Below, one piece after another: positions 29,167-39,069 of a stretch of 64,000 bases of DNA. Where the stretch lies: NCBI RefSeq assembly GCF_900454495.1, contig NZ_UGSI01000001.1, positions 2,418,001 through 2,482,000 of the forward strand, written 5' to 3'. Each line of letters starts with the position of its first letter. The first letter of the stretch is position 1. The notes under the pieces were generated by a model. It did no database searches. It was not told where the DNA came from and saw only the letters and a list, made by a program, of their open reading frames with translations. The translations under genes and the position numbers were made by a program. This DNA comes from Paenibacillus macerans. Lineage in GTDB: Bacteria > Bacillota > Bacilli > Paenibacillales > Paenibacillaceae.

Positions 29167-30969
29167 TTATTCGCTCTGTTTATAATGGAAATCAGGAATT
29201 TGCGTCCACCGTTTCCTTAATTCATGGGCTGCGGCTTTAGGCTTGCGATCCCTGGTGAAGATCCCTTTTTTATTGCCCTGTACACGGATGATTCCCTGAC
29301 TTGTGGCAAAATCCGCAAAATTCCAGACCTGCTCCCCCACGAAATGGTCAAATTCATCAAAGATTTCGTGGTTTGCCTTGTAAAACTCCACTTGGTATTC
29401 TTCCGTAAACATAATGGGTTCCACATCATGAAGGCCGGCGATCGTATCGGTTCCATATTCGGTCATCATAATCGGCTTTTCCGGGCAGCGCTGCAGCCAA
29501 CCGTTAAGTTCTTCGCGTAACTTGGCTTTCGCGGACTTTAAATCTCCCCCATCAACATACCAGCCGTAATAACGATTAAATGCCAGCACATCCACCAGCT
29601 CGGCGATTTTATCCGCCTTTGGCGAAGCCTCGATATGAGTGACTAAGGTAACCGGGCGTTGTTGCGGGTCGGCTTCCCTCATCAATTCAATAAGCGGTTT
29701 GAAGTATTCATAGGCACCTTCTTCATAAGAAGCTGGCTCATTAGCTACATTCCACATCACTACGCAAGGATGATTTTTGTCGCGTTTAACCAAATCGTTG
29801 ATCACCTGCTGATGATGCTCAAAAGTCTGTACCTCTTTCCACGTATTTTTCTTCTCACCGCCGGTTAACATCACCAGAAAATTCAGATCCAGACCTACAG
29901 CAGGAGTTTCATCAATAACCACAAACCCTTCCCGGTCGGCGAGACGCATGATTTCTTCCGCATAGGGATAATGAGCGGTGCGGAAAGAGTTGGCCCCCAT
30001 CCATTTCATCAGATTAAAGTCCATGATATTAGCGGCTTCATCCATCCCTCTTCCGTGAATGGGCGTGTCCTCATGTTTGCCAAACCCTTTAAAATAAAAC
30101 GGTTTATGGTTGATCAGAAACTGTCCGTTCCTAACTTCCACAGTTCTCACGCCAAAGGGCTGCTCGTATACATCGATCAAGCTGTTATCCCGGATTAGCT
30201 CTATTTTTAATGTATATAAATAAGCGTTCAAAGGCTGCCATAGCCGTACATCGGAAATGGTGACAGCACCTTCGGCACCGTCTGCCGCGGCCACCGCTCG
30301 CCCGTCTTCGTCAAGCACGGTTACGTGAACGTCGGCGGAGCCCGAAAAATCTACAGAATAATTCACCACACCGGAATTCCCGGCAATGTCCGTAACCACC
30401 GTGACATCCTGAATAAACGTTTGAGGAGTCGTGTAAATCTTCACGGGGCGCTGAATGCCGGCATAATTAAAGAAATCGAAATTGGGACGGTTTTTAAGTT
30501 CTTTACCGCCTCCCGGAAGCTCAATCTCCGTATAAAGCCCTACAGGCAGCGTCGAATAATCAACAATATTGTTAACGGCCACAGTCAAACGATTTGCCCC
30601 CGTATGGACGAAATCATCAATCACCGCTTCGAAAGGAAGGAATCCCCCTTTATGTTCGACAACAAACTCCCCGTTGACATAAACCTTGGCCGTATTTGTG
30701 GCTGACCCAAACCTTAACACCAAACGCTCGTCCTTCATCGCACCGGGCAATGTAAATTCTTTCTCGTACCAAACCCAACCTACATGATCACGAATATCGG
30801 CGGTTACCCCGATATCGTTGAAAGAGGCTGGGACGGCCATTGGAATCGCATCTTGCAATCTGGATTTATACCACTGCTCATCAAAACCGGCACCATGATC
30901 GAGCTTGAAGTTCCACACTCCATTAAGCTCAAGCAAACTGCGGGTTTCGGTCATTATGGGATACAACAT
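29167..30969 (-). CDS. uidA: Beta-glucuronidase (GH2), intact copy
   Basis: A 600-residue GH2 hydrolase. It has the N-terminal sugar-binding jelly roll ([22 protein letters not shown]), an Ig-like domain and a TIM barrel with acid/base Glu in [10 protein letters not shown] and nucleophile Glu in [12 protein letters not shown]. These motifs and the C-terminal [20 protein letters not shown] match UidA. The ATG at 30969 follows AAGGAG by 8 nt; upstream in-frame starts would add an unsupported 22 residues. It releases glucuronic acid from imported glucuronides. It has a paralogue at 54232-56034. A terminator (31088-31117) separates it from the lipoprotein gene, so it has its own promoter, next to a motif shared with the yesM promoter. 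Confidence 0.9.
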   Translation of the reverse strand: MLYPIMTETRSLLELNGVWNFKLDHGAGFDEQWYKSRLQDAIPMAVPASFNDIGVTADIRDHVGWVWYEKEFTLPGAMKDERLVLRFGSATNTAKVYVNGEFVVEHKGGFLPFEAVIDDFVHTGANRLTVAVNNIVDYSTLPVGLYTEIELPGGGKELKNRPNFDFFNYAGIQRPVKIYTTPQTFIQDVTVVTDIAGNSGVVNYSVDFSGSADVHVTVLDEDGRAVAAADGAEGAVTISDVRLWQPLNAYLYTLKIELIRDNSLIDVYEQPFGVRTVEVRNGQFLINHKPFYFKGFGKHEDTPIHGRGMDEAANIMDFNLMKWMGANSFRTAHYPYAEEIMRLADREGFVVIDETPAVGLDLNFLVMLTGGEKKNTWKEVQTFEHHQQVINDLVKRDKNHPCVVMWNVANEPASYEEGAYEYFKPLIELMREADPQQRPVTLVTHIEASPKADKIAELVDVLAFNRYYGWYVDGGDLKSAKAKLREELNGWLQRCPEKPIMMTEYGTDTIAGLHDVEPIMFTEEYQVEFYKANHEIFDEFDHFVGEQVWNFADFATSQGIIRVQGNKKGIFTRDRKPKAAAHELRKRWTQIPDFHYKQSE

Positions 30970-31034
30970 CAACAACACTCCTTGTTTCATGCTCTGGTCA
31001 TGTACCCTCATAATAATGAAATCCTGTTTGTCCA

Positions 31035-31051
31035 ACTACCGTTTCCCCGAC
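31035..31051. promoter_or_regulatory. Candidate YesN site upstream of uidA
   Basis: ACTACCGTTT-CCC-CGAC. The same 14 specified bases with a different 3-bp gap (TGA) occur upstream of the yesM-like gene at 36110-36126. It lies 66-82 bp upstream of the uidA start, a usual place for an AraC-type activator. Confidence 0.5.
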
Positions 31052-31087
31052 TTCCTCTTTGCACTTTGCCGACTATTTTGCGCCAAC

Positions 31088-31117
31088 AAAAAAACCGGTC
31101 AACGTCAGGTTGACCGG
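31088..31117 (-). terminator. Terminator between the lipoprotein gene and uidA
   Basis: On the minus strand CCGGTCAACC-TGAC-GTTGACCGG is followed by TTTTTTTG. It ends the yesM-yesN-lipoprotein transcript. Confidence 0.85.
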
Positions 31118-31141
31118 AGCATAAGCAATTTTCCGAACTCG

Positions 31142-32647
31142 TTACTTATTGTTTTTCGCCCACTCGTTGAGCTGCTTTTGTTTCTCCGCGATAATTTTAT
31201 CGATTCCGGCGGATTTCAACTTGGAAATAAATTCGGGCAATATCTTATCCGGATCGACGCTGCCCGTTTCGAGCGGAAGCTTGTATTCCGTAACCACATT
31301 GGACACCGCGGCGTATTCCGTCTTAACAGGACTTGCATCGAACGTAAAGCCAAGCGCCTTGGATTTTATTGCCGACTTGTTGAATTCATCCATTTGCTGC
31401 CAAATCGTCGGGTCGCTTCCTTTAAATACATAAGACAGGAATTGATTGCCGAACAACCATCCCAAATTTAAACTGTAGCCCGAAGTTTGAGCGTCGATGC
31501 CATGAGGAAAATCAATGACGTTATCCGAGTGTGACACATAATGCTTCCCTTCGATCCCCCAATCGAATAGATTCACGATTTCTTTGTCCGAATACATCAG
31601 GTTCAGGAAATCCATTGCTTTGTCCGGTGTTCTGGAATTGACCGGAATCCCCCACATAACACTCGTTACGTTTGAGGTTGTCGATACCGGCGGAAGCAAG
31701 CTTGCCGTAACCACCGCTACGCCGCTGCTCTTCGATTCTTGCTGTTCAAACCCGGGCTTCATGTTGGAGAAGTAGGAAAAACCGCGATTGAACCTGATTA
31801 AATCGAACTGGGACGTTTTATTCGTTGCGGCATCTTTCTGGATTAAACCTTGAGTGTACCAGCTTCTCATCTTTTGGAGAAACTGCGCATATTCCTGAGA
31901 TTCGTATAAATTGACGACTTTGAAATTGTTGTCATAATTCGGCAATACGCCAATCGAATCGCCGAGCGTGTCGAACGTGTGGTACGAATCAAGCATGGAC
32001 CGGCCAATGTTGCCCGGAATCAACGGCGCTACATTGGGCTCATTAGCCTTGATCGTTTTCAAGACCGCCTCTACATCATCCAGCGTACGAATGTGGCTGA
32101 CGTCAATATGATATTTATCCGCGAGATCCTGCCGCATGGTAAATCCATGATTGTTGGCAAAGTCGCGTACCGTCGGAATACCGTAAATAGCCCCTGAAAT
32201 TCGGGCCGCTTTCAAATAGACGGGGTCCAGCGCTTTTTGTATCCCTTGGCCATGCTGCTCAAGCAGCTGGTCCAGCGCAACGAGTTGCCCTTTTGCAACA
32301 TAGTTGCTGTAATTATTTGCTTCGACAAACATCAAATCCAGCTTGTCCTCACTGCTGAGCATCAGATTGACTTGTTGGTCCCAGTTCCCGTAGCTGATCG
32401 GTATTAATTTTACGGTTGCATTGATTTTCTCCTGTGCGATCTTGTTAATCGAATCCTGCACCAAAGGCAAGTCCTTTGGCACTGCTCTGAAGATCGGGAA
32501 AGCCACATTCAGCTCCACCGCTTGTTCCGTCGGCTTCGCGGACCGATCTCCCGCTGCCGGCGCTTGTCCATTATTGCCGTCACATGCAGATAAAAGAAGC
32601 GCCGCCGCAACGAGGAGAGCGCTTACACCCTTTAGGCTTATCGTCAT
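31142..32647 (-). CDS. LplA-type extracellular solute-binding lipoprotein
   Basis: A 501-residue sugar-binding lipoprotein with lipobox LLSAC. NVAFPIFRAVPKDLPLVQDSINKIAQEKINATVKLIPI and the C-terminal SAGIDKIIAEKQKQLNEW are typical of LplA/YtcQ binding proteins (DUF3502 end). I choose ATG 32647, not 32653: GGGGGAATGGTC puts the ribosome site 7 nt before it. This ATG overlaps the yesN stop as ATGA, so it is translationally coupled to the response regulator. No ABC permeases lie in this locus; it may use distant permeases or present ligand to the sensor kinase. Confidence 0.85.
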   Translation of the reverse strand: MTISLKGVSALLVAAALLLSACDGNNGQAPAAGDRSAKPTEQAVELNVAFPIFRAVPKDLPLVQDSINKIAQEKINATVKLIPISYGNWDQQVNLMLSSEDKLDLMFVEANNYSNYVAKGQLVALDQLLEQHGQGIQKALDPVYLKAARISGAIYGIPTVRDFANNHGFTMRQDLADKYHIDVSHIRTLDDVEAVLKTIKANEPNVAPLIPGNIGRSMLDSYHTFDTLGDSIGVLPNYDNNFKVVNLYESQEYAQFLQKMRSWYTQGLIQKDAATNKTSQFDLIRFNRGFSYFSNMKPGFEQQESKSSGVAVVTASLLPPVSTTSNVTSVMWGIPVNSRTPDKAMDFLNLMYSDKEIVNLFDWGIEGKHYVSHSDNVIDFPHGIDAQTSGYSLNLGWLFGNQFLSYVFKGSDPTIWQQMDEFNKSAIKSKALGFTFDASPVKTEYAAVSNVVTEYKLPLETGSVDPDKILPEFISKLKSAGIDKIIAEKQKQLNEWAKNNK

Positions 32648-34245
32648 GACCATTCCCCCTGATTTGCCTGGCGATATTCGTTTGGAGTAAGGCTGGTGTA
32701 CCTCTTGAACATCCGGGAAAAATGAGAAAAGTTAGCGTAACCGATATGGGATGCGACGGCGCTGATCGGCATATCGGTATTGGCGAGCAGTTCTTGCGCC
32801 CGCTTGAGCCGTTCCTGAAACAAATAATCCGAGACAGCCATCCCGGTCTCTTTCTTGAAGATCCGGGTCAGATAGTCCGGGTTCAAAAACACGTGATTCG
32901 CTATGTCTTCCCGCGACAGATCTTGTGCAATATGAAGTTTAATGTAATGCTTGACTCTTTCGATAACACTCTTCGATTGCTCAACCGTGTTTACATATTC
33001 CAGCGCTTTGCCAACCGTATGCTTCATCCATGCGGTCAGTTCGGTCACGGAACGGGTTGCGCTCGCAGCAAGTCCCACTGAAACGTTATCGCTGAACAAT
33101 TGATGAGCCTGAATCCCTTTGGTCTGAAGCATATAATACAACATCTGCTCGAAATCCTGATAAAATTGGCGCAGCAGCTTCGCATCCAATGCATCCTGCT
33201 GCACGAGCCGATCTAAATAACCGGCCGCCTCTTCCAATACCCGGCTGTCCTTTCCCTCCTTCAGCATGAGCGCCCACAAGCTCATATCAGGGAGCCGATT
33301 GACGGGAGGTAGTAATCGAACACGGGACAGCAGGAAAACCTTATTGTTATATGCAACATTGTTTACCTCTAAAGCGTTAAGCCGGTTTACCATATCGAAC
33401 ATCTCGTGTCCGCGGACACTTTCTCCGATGTAACAGGATAAATCGCAGTAAAAATACTGCCTGCAACTCGCGATGTATTGTTCGCAAGCTTCCCTCAGCG
33501 ATGATTCGATCTCTCCATTGCTCTCCGCGGATAAAATGGCCAGCAATCGTCCGCTGCCGATCACAATTACTTTTCCGTCTTGACGGGGACCGAGCAAAAT
33601 TTCTTCGGCAGAACTTCTAAGCGCAAATTCCAAAATCTTCTCATCGCGCAAAGTCAATAGTTTATGCCACCTCTGCACACTAATAAGAACCGGCACAAAT
33701 TTCATATCTTCGGTATAAGGGAGATTGCGCTCGTCCGCGGCCCGCTTTACCGACTCCGCTTGCGGCGGGATCGTCTGGTCCAAAATATCCAGCCAAAACC
33801 GTTCGATCAACACCGGCTGATGCCGGAACCAGAATCGGCCATATTGGCTGTATTCGGCTAATTCCGTTTTCTTGTTAATTTTATGGATCGCTTTAAGAAG
33901 TACTTTCTCAAGCTCGCCAAAAGGGACCGGTTTGAGAATGTAATCCAGACTCCCTAATTGGAGAGCCTCCTGGGCATATTTGAAATCGGCATGGCAGGTC
34001 AGGAAAATCGTTTCCGTCTGCGGATACCGCTCCCTGACCCATGCCGTCAACTCCAATCCTGTGGCCTGCGGCATTTCAATATCGCACAGCATCATATCGA
34101 TCCGTTCTTTTTCGAACAGCTCCCTGGCTTGTTTTACGGTAAAAGCGGTGAACACGGCTGTTATGCCTAGCTTATGCCAATCCATTCCCGAACGGATCCC
34201 CTCTACGGCATGAATTTCATCGTCAACAATCAATAATTGAAGCAT
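32644..34245 (-). CDS. AraC-type response regulator (YesN family)
   Basis: A 533-residue regulator. The N-terminal receiver domain has phospho-acceptor Asp in MLCDIEMPQATG, the acidic pocket in LLIVDDEIHAVEG and Lys in YILKPVPFG. A long middle helical region follows, then a C-terminal AraC helix-turn-helix pair (SREDIANHVFLNPDYLTRIFKKETG and ISAVASHIGYANFSHFSRMFKRYT). With the kinase upstream it forms a two-component system that activates carbohydrate genes. It ends with ATGA overlap to the lipoprotein gene and starts 3 bp after the kinase stop. Confidence 0.9.
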   Translation of the reverse strand: MLQLLIVDDEIHAVEGIRSGMDWHKLGITAVFTAFTVKQARELFEKERIDMMLCDIEMPQATGLELTAWVRERYPQTETIFLTCHADFKYAQEALQLGSLDYILKPVPFGELEKVLLKAIHKINKKTELAEYSQYGRFWFRHQPVLIERFWLDILDQTIPPQAESVKRAADERNLPYTEDMKFVPVLISVQRWHKLLTLRDEKILEFALRSSAEEILLGPRQDGKVIVIGSGRLLAILSAESNGEIESSLREACEQYIASCRQYFYCDLSCYIGESVRGHEMFDMVNRLNALEVNNVAYNNKVFLLSRVRLLPPVNRLPDMSLWALMLKEGKDSRVLEEAAGYLDRLVQQDALDAKLLRQFYQDFEQMLYYMLQTKGIQAHQLFSDNVSVGLAASATRSVTELTAWMKHTVGKALEYVNTVEQSKSVIERVKHYIKLHIAQDLSREDIANHVFLNPDYLTRIFKKETGMAVSDYLFQERLKRAQELLANTDMPISAVASHIGYANFSHFSRMFKRYTSLTPNEYRQANQGEWS

Positions 34246-34248
34246 TCC

Positions 34249-35991
34249 TTAGACTCCTCTTTCCGAATAATATGGAAGCCTGATTTCTACAACGGCACCG
34301 CGCGGAAAACCGTTATAACAAGAAAGGGCCGCTTTATCGCCATACAACAGCTGCAATCGCTTGCGAACATTCCATATTCCGATATGCTCGCCTTTTTCGT
34401 CAACGACACGGTTTCCTGAGCGTATCTGAGTTAGTATCTCCTCCTCGAACCCTTTCCCCGTATCGCGGATGAAGATCTCGATATATGGCTCCAGCCCGGT
34501 TTCCTGTAAATCGATATCTACAGATAAATGTATAGGCTCCTCCAGCGTCACGCCGTGCTTGATCGAATTTTCCAAGAAGGTTTGGATTACTAGCGGCGGT
34601 ACTTGAACATTCTCCAGAAAGTCAGGAACGTTGATGGTACAGGTTAAGCTGTGCGGAAAGCGGAGTTCCTGAATCCGGACGTAGTTGCGGACATGCTGCA
34701 ATTCCTCCTGCAGAGAGACGAACGTCAAGTTGCTGCGGAACATGAAACGGAAATACTGCACCAAACACAAGATCATTTCTTGAATCAATTCGTAGTTTTT
34801 TACTTGGGCCAGATTAAACAAAATGTTCAAGGAGTTCATGAAAAAATGCGGATTAATCTGAAGCTGCAGGTGCTGCAGTTCCGCCTTTTGTTTACTCAAC
34901 TGCTCTTCGTACACGCTGATTTTCAAATCCTCAATTTGCCCCATCATCGTGTTGAAGGTTTCATTAAGCAACAGAAATTCATCGGATGTACGGTACGGCT
35001 TGATTCGCATTTTTACGTTGCCCTCGTCGTTGATCCTTCTCATAACGGAAATCAACCGTTTGAGCGGCAGGAGAAGGATATGGCGAAGCAACAGCAGGCT
35101 GAGCGGGATAAGACCAATGGAAGCCAGTGAAATGAACGCAATGATTCGCGTCAAATGCGGCAGATTCTGCAAAATTTGCTCATTCGGGATAGCCGCTACC
35201 AGGTTAAAATCACCTATTTGCGAAGATTCCCCGACGATTAACACCTTATTTTTACTTCCAGACGTGTAAGACTGCTCAAACCCCATCGTGAAATCGATAT
35301 TTTCAACCATCAAAGGATTGGTGCTGACCATCGGTTCTCCCTGATTGGTTACGAGCAGCGCGCTTCCTTCCTTGCCCAGATCGATCAAATGAAGCGGGAT
35401 AAGCAATGTTTTCGCGTTTACCCATGCCCCGATATAAAGGTCGCCCGATTGAAGCACTCGCAGTACATAGTAGTCTTGTCCGATTTTCCGCACAAACCAT
35501 TTGCTGCTGCCGGTCTCCGCAAGAATGGTGCGATCACCAAGGAAACGGTGCAAAAACTGCTCTACCTGATCCCTTTCCGAAAAGGGAACCCCGTCCTTAA
35601 AAACGTCCAATAAATCCTGCCTTGCACGGGAATACACAAAAAAAGCATCGACGGATTTGTAGAGAGTAATATCGTTCGCGAGCGTAAGCGAGACACGGTA
35701 CTTGGCCATTTGGTACTCGTCCTCCGAATTAGGGGCGCCCATAGACTGGATGCTGTAGTCGTAAGTCAACAAACGAATTAGATTTCGATCCGCATCCTGC
35801 AGTTGGGTGTCGATCTGTCTTGTGTATAAAGAAAGTAAATTTTTATTGGAGAGCGTCACTTGGTTACGCACAACGTGGATGCTGTAGTAGTTGTTATAGA
35901 TCAGCAGCGTGATGAGCGGAATCAAAACCAGCAGCAGCCCCACAACCATCTTGAATCGCAGCGAATTCAGTGAAATATGCCGGATTTTCAC
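34249..35991 (-). CDS. Sensor histidine kinase (YesM family)
   Basis: A 580-residue membrane kinase. There is a membrane helix near residue 15-35 (VGLLLVLIPLITLLIY), a large extracellular sensor region, a second helix near 290-310 and a HAMP-like stretch (RHILLLPLKRLISVMRRIN). The His_kinase family region has LQLQINPHFFMNSLNILFNLAQ, with phospho-His in the first helix, and the ATP-binding motif is FLENSIKHGV...DTGKGF. It likely senses an extracellular sugar and phosphorylates the downstream YesN-type regulator. The candidate regulator motif at 36110 suggests autoregulation. Confidence 0.9.
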   Translation of the reverse strand: MKIRHISLNSLRFKMVVGLLLVLIPLITLLIYNNYYSIHVVRNQVTLSNKNLLSLYTRQIDTQLQDADRNLIRLLTYDYSIQSMGAPNSEDEYQMAKYRVSLTLANDITLYKSVDAFFVYSRARQDLLDVFKDGVPFSERDQVEQFLHRFLGDRTILAETGSSKWFVRKIGQDYYVLRVLQSGDLYIGAWVNAKTLLIPLHLIDLGKEGSALLVTNQGEPMVSTNPLMVENIDFTMGFEQSYTSGSKNKVLIVGESSQIGDFNLVAAIPNEQILQNLPHLTRIIAFISLASIGLIPLSLLLLRHILLLPLKRLISVMRRINDEGNVKMRIKPYRTSDEFLLLNETFNTMMGQIEDLKISVYEEQLSKQKAELQHLQLQINPHFFMNSLNILFNLAQVKNYELIQEMILCLVQYFRFMFRSNLTFVSLQEELQHVRNYVRIQELRFPHSLTCTINVPDFLENVQVPPLVIQTFLENSIKHGVTLEEPIHLSVDIDLQETGLEPYIEIFIRDTGKGFEEEILTQIRSGNRVVDEKGEHIGIWNVRKRLQLLYGDKAALSCYNGFPRGAVVEIRLPYYSERGV

Positions 35992-36109
35992 GACTCTTCA
36001 CCCCACGTTCTCATTAAAAGACTGCCGAAGCGGGCTAGGGCAGTCCTGTCATCATCCTATTATCGGTTATTTTTCGATTACAGAATCATAACAAATTTCT
36101 CATTCCCAC

Positions 36110-36126
36110 ACTACCGTTTTGACGAC
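36110..36126. promoter_or_regulatory. Candidate YesN site upstream of yesM
   Basis: ACTACCGTTT-TGA-CGAC, matching 14 of 17 positions of the site upstream of uidA (31035-31051). It is 119-135 bp before the kinase start. Confidence 0.5.
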
Positions 36127-36204
36127 AATTCACTGTGCATCTTACGACATACTCTTATTTAAGCTCTCACAAGCGTAAGGCCATTTTCTCTAAACGCTAA
36201 AGAA

Positions 36205-36222
36205 GAGAGGGGGCCCCCTCTC
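36205..36222. repeat. 18-bp perfect palindrome (GAGAGGGGGCCCCCTCTC)
   Basis: A perfect, very GC-rich palindrome between the divergent yesM and guanidine-riboswitch transcripts. There is no T-run on either side, so it is not a standard terminator. Function unknown. Confidence 0.6.
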
Positions 36223-36285
36223 CTCGTGAACTCTGCTTGTTCCATATGGTATATATTGGGGGCAAGGCTGACCAGGTATTGAAAA

Positions 36286-36314
36286 TTGACTTAAATCACA
36301 TCGTGTGTTAGCAT
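36286..36314 (+). promoter_or_regulatory. Sigma-A promoter of the guanidine riboswitch transcript
   Basis: TTGACT (36286-36291), 17-bp spacer, TAGCAT (36309-36314). The predicted transcript would start just upstream of the aptamer. Confidence 0.6.
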
Positions 36315-36339
36315 GATTTTAGCCAATAACCGAATATAA

Positions 36340-36432
36340 AAGTTTTCTAGGGTTCCGCGGTCGCAAGACTGGTCCGGTCCGAGAGAAAACGCACAGCCAA
36401 GCGGCTGTGACACGGAGGGATAAAAGCCTGGG
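36340..36432 (+). ncRNA. Guanidine-I (ykkC) riboswitch aptamer
   Basis: CTAGGGTTCCG, GGTCCGAGAG, the P2 hairpin (CACAGCC...GGCTGTG), ACACGGAGGGATAAAAGCC and GGGAGA follow the ykkC/guanidine-I consensus in order. ykkC and ykkD lie downstream, the classical regulon. Oddity: the conserved GGTCC is duplicated in tandem (36371-36380, GGTCCGGTCC), which would put 5 extra nucleotides in the aptamer core. Confidence 0.9.
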
Positions 36433-36475
36433 AGATAAACGCATTTAGCGGTTTATTTCCCAGGCTATTTTTTTG
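36425..36475 (+). terminator. Riboswitch-controlled terminator
   Basis: AGCCTGGGA...ATAAAC pairs with GTTTAT...CCCAGGCT, followed by TTTTTTT. Its 5' strand overlaps the 3' end of the aptamer, as expected of an on-switch that prevents termination when guanidine binds. Confidence 0.85.
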
Positions 36476-36479
36476 TGGC

Positions 36480-36681
36480 TAAATTTAGGTTCAACCTAAT
36501 CATCCGTGCTTGACAGTCAAGCCGGCAACAGACCGTGGCCTGGAGCGAGACTCGCTATCCGGTGGCTTTGCACGATTATCCCGTTTGACCAGGTGACTTG
36601 ACTTCCTGAACCAAAGGAATAAAGGTGCAAAGTGGTTTGGAGAGCCTACCTCCATCGACTTTGGTCTTGAGCCCAAATTTA
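36480..36681 (+). mobile_element. MITE-like element 1 between riboswitch and ykkC
   Basis: 202 bp bounded by imperfect terminal inverted repeats (TAAATTTAGGTTCAA / TTGAGCCCAAATTTA, 13 of 15). Its left 100 bp (GCTTGACAGTCAAGCC ... TTTGCACGATTATCCCGTTTGA) is closely shared with the element at 43139. It has no coding capacity. It lies exactly between the riboswitch terminator and the ykkC ribosome binding site. Confidence 0.65.
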
Positions 36682-36708
36682 AAAAAAGAGTTTAAGGAGG
36701 AAAGAGTT

Positions 36709-37050
36709 ATGAACAAAACGTGGATTTCCGTCATTGTTGCGGCTATATTCGAGGTTGCTTGGGTTATTGGGTTGAAGCATGCGGATCACTTTTGGGAATG
36801 GGGTGGTACACTGATCGCTATTTACATCAGCTTTTATTTGATGATCAGGGCAGCGCGTTCATTACCGGTTGGAACGGTATACGCCGTATTTGTCGGCTTG
36901 GGGACGACAGGGACTGTGGTTGCCGATATCCTTCTGTTTAACGCTGACTTAAGCGCTGCGAAAATAGTTTTGATCGGCCTGCTGCTCATTGGCGTGATTG
37001 GACTGAAAGTGCTTAGCAAAAACAAGAAGGAGGAGGCAAGCGGAATATGA
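36709..37050 (+). CDS. ykkC: SMR guanidine exporter subunit YkkC
   Basis: A 113-residue small multidrug resistance protein with four membrane helices. The essential Glu is in helix 1 (IFEVAWVIGLKHADHF), and RSLPVGTVYAVFVGLGTTGTV in helix 3 is typical of YkkC/Gdx. With YkkD it forms a heteromeric proton-coupled exporter; the guanidine-I riboswitch upstream indicates guanidinium as substrate. ATG 36709 follows AAGGAGG. An upstream extension of the frame runs through the MITE-like element and is rejected. Confidence 0.9.
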   Translation: MNKTWISVIVAAIFEVAWVIGLKHADHFWEWGGTLIAIYISFYLMIRAARSLPVGTVYAVFVGLGTTGTVVADILLFNADLSAAKIVLIGLLLIGVIGLKVLSKNKKEEASGI

Positions 37051-37361
37051 ACTGGGTGTATTTGATTCTGGCCGGCCTTTTTGAAATGACCGGGGTACTG
37101 CTTATCAACAAGTTTAATCAATCCCGCAATTGGCAATCGTTAACTCTTTTGATAGCTGGTTTTGGCCTTAGTTTTGTATTTTTGTCATTGGCCATGACAA
37201 CACTCCCCATGGGAACAGCTTACGCCGTATGGACTGGAATCGGCGCTTCTGGCGGAGCGATCCTGGGAATGATCCTCTATAATGAGCCGCGAAACATAAT
37301 GCGCATTTTGTGTATAGGATTGGTCCTCGGCTCTGCTGTGGGGCTGAAACTAGTCAGTTAG
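37047..37361 (+). CDS. ykkD: SMR guanidine exporter subunit YkkD
   Basis: A 104-residue SMR protein with Glu13 in helix 1 (LAGLFEMTGVLLINKF) and the conserved PMGTAYAVWTGIGASGGA segment; it closely resembles Bacillus YkkD. The start overlaps the ykkC stop as ATGA, giving translational coupling and matched amounts of the two subunits. No terminator is obvious after it; a fragment of the four-palindrome repeat lies 30-80 bp downstream. Confidence 0.9.
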   Translation: MNWVYLILAGLFEMTGVLLINKFNQSRNWQSLTLLIAGFGLSFVFLSLAMTTLPMGTAYAVWTGIGASGGAILGMILYNEPRNIMRILCIGLVLGSAVGLKLVS

Positions 37362-37390
37362 GAAAAACGTATATCGGCGTACTTTCAAGG

Positions 37391-38243
<853 letters not shown>

Positions 38244-38267
38244 TCAGCTTTCTGAATTCAAAAAAAG

Positions 38268-38316
38268 AAAAAGCGAGCATTTGTGGAAATCCGGCCACGA
38301 ACACTCGCTCTTTTTG
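38268..38316. terminator. Bidirectional terminator
   Basis: AGCGAGCATTTGTGG pairs with CCACGAACACTCGCT with few mismatches; A-run upstream and T-run downstream. It closes both the plus-strand GNAT genes and the minus-strand methionine operon. Confidence 0.8.
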
Positions 38317-38346
38317 AATTTCAAAATGGATTCATTTAATACCTTT

Positions 38347-39060
38347 TCATAGACCCAACTGAAGCTGCTGAATTAGCAGATCCGTAAAGTGTGCGGCATG
38401 AGCGGCAACGGCATCCAAATTATCATCGAAGCTGTTAGCCGTCACACCGCCATGTCCGGCGATATCGGATACCGCTTTTACAGCTAATACCGGTATTCCA
38501 TATTGCGCAGCGGCCTGCACTATGCCCAGCCCTTCCATATCCGATACCTTGGCGGCGGGGAAGGTTGATTTGATCCTTTCTACCCGCTCCGGCTCACTCA
38601 TGAATGAATCCAGGGTCAGTACTAATCCGAAATCGAGAGAATACTGGAGCTCTGCCGCTGCAGCTACTCTCCTCGCCCGATCCAGCAAGCCAGCATCCAA
38701 ATCGTAGCTGGCTGGCATTTGCGGAACCTGACCGGGTTCATATCCGAAGCAAGTAGCATCAACATCGCCATAAATGTACCGCGTTGCAACAACGACATTG
38801 CCGACGCTCAATCCTGCGCCAAATGCGCCAGCCGATCCGGAATTTAGGATCAGATCCGGCTGATACCGTTCGATCAACAGCGTGGTTGCGACGGCTGCGT
38901 TGACTTTGCCGATGCCGCTTTCTACGAGGATTAGGGATTGGCCCCGGTACACAGCCTCCTCAATGATAACCTTGCCTACTTGGGTCCTGGCCGTAATTTG
39001 AGCCCGACTGCGAAAAGGAGTTATCTCCTCCTCCATCGCCGCAATTATAGCAATCCGCAT
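38347..39060 (-). CDS. mtnN: 5'-methylthioadenosine/S-adenosylhomocysteine nucleosidase
   Basis: A 237-residue Pfs-type nucleosidase, which removes adenine from SAH and MTA. MRIAIIAAMEEEITPFRS is the standard start, NSGSAGAFGAGLSVGNVVVA holds the ribose/adenine site and SDMEGLGIVQAA the catalytic region with the Met-Glu ribose contact. It is the last gene of metN-metI-luxS-SDR-metQ-mtnN and makes the S-ribosylhomocysteine used by LuxS. Confidence 0.95.
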   Translation of the reverse strand: MRIAIIAAMEEEITPFRSRAQITARTQVGKVIIEEAVYRGQSLILVESGIGKVNAAVATTLLIERYQPDLILNSGSAGAFGAGLSVGNVVVATRYIYGDVDATCFGYEPGQVPQMPASYDLDAGLLDRARRVAAAAELQYSLDFGLVLTLDSFMSEPERVERIKSTFPAAKVSDMEGLGIVQAAAQYGIPVLAVKAVSDIAGHGGVTANSFDDNLDAVAAHAAHFTDLLIQQLQLGL

Positions 39061-39069
39061 AGAGCCTCT

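Noticed and set aside
36625..36708. N-terminal extension of YkkC
   Set aside because: It would translate through the MITE-like element; the downstream ATG has a perfect AAGGAGG site and gives the family length.
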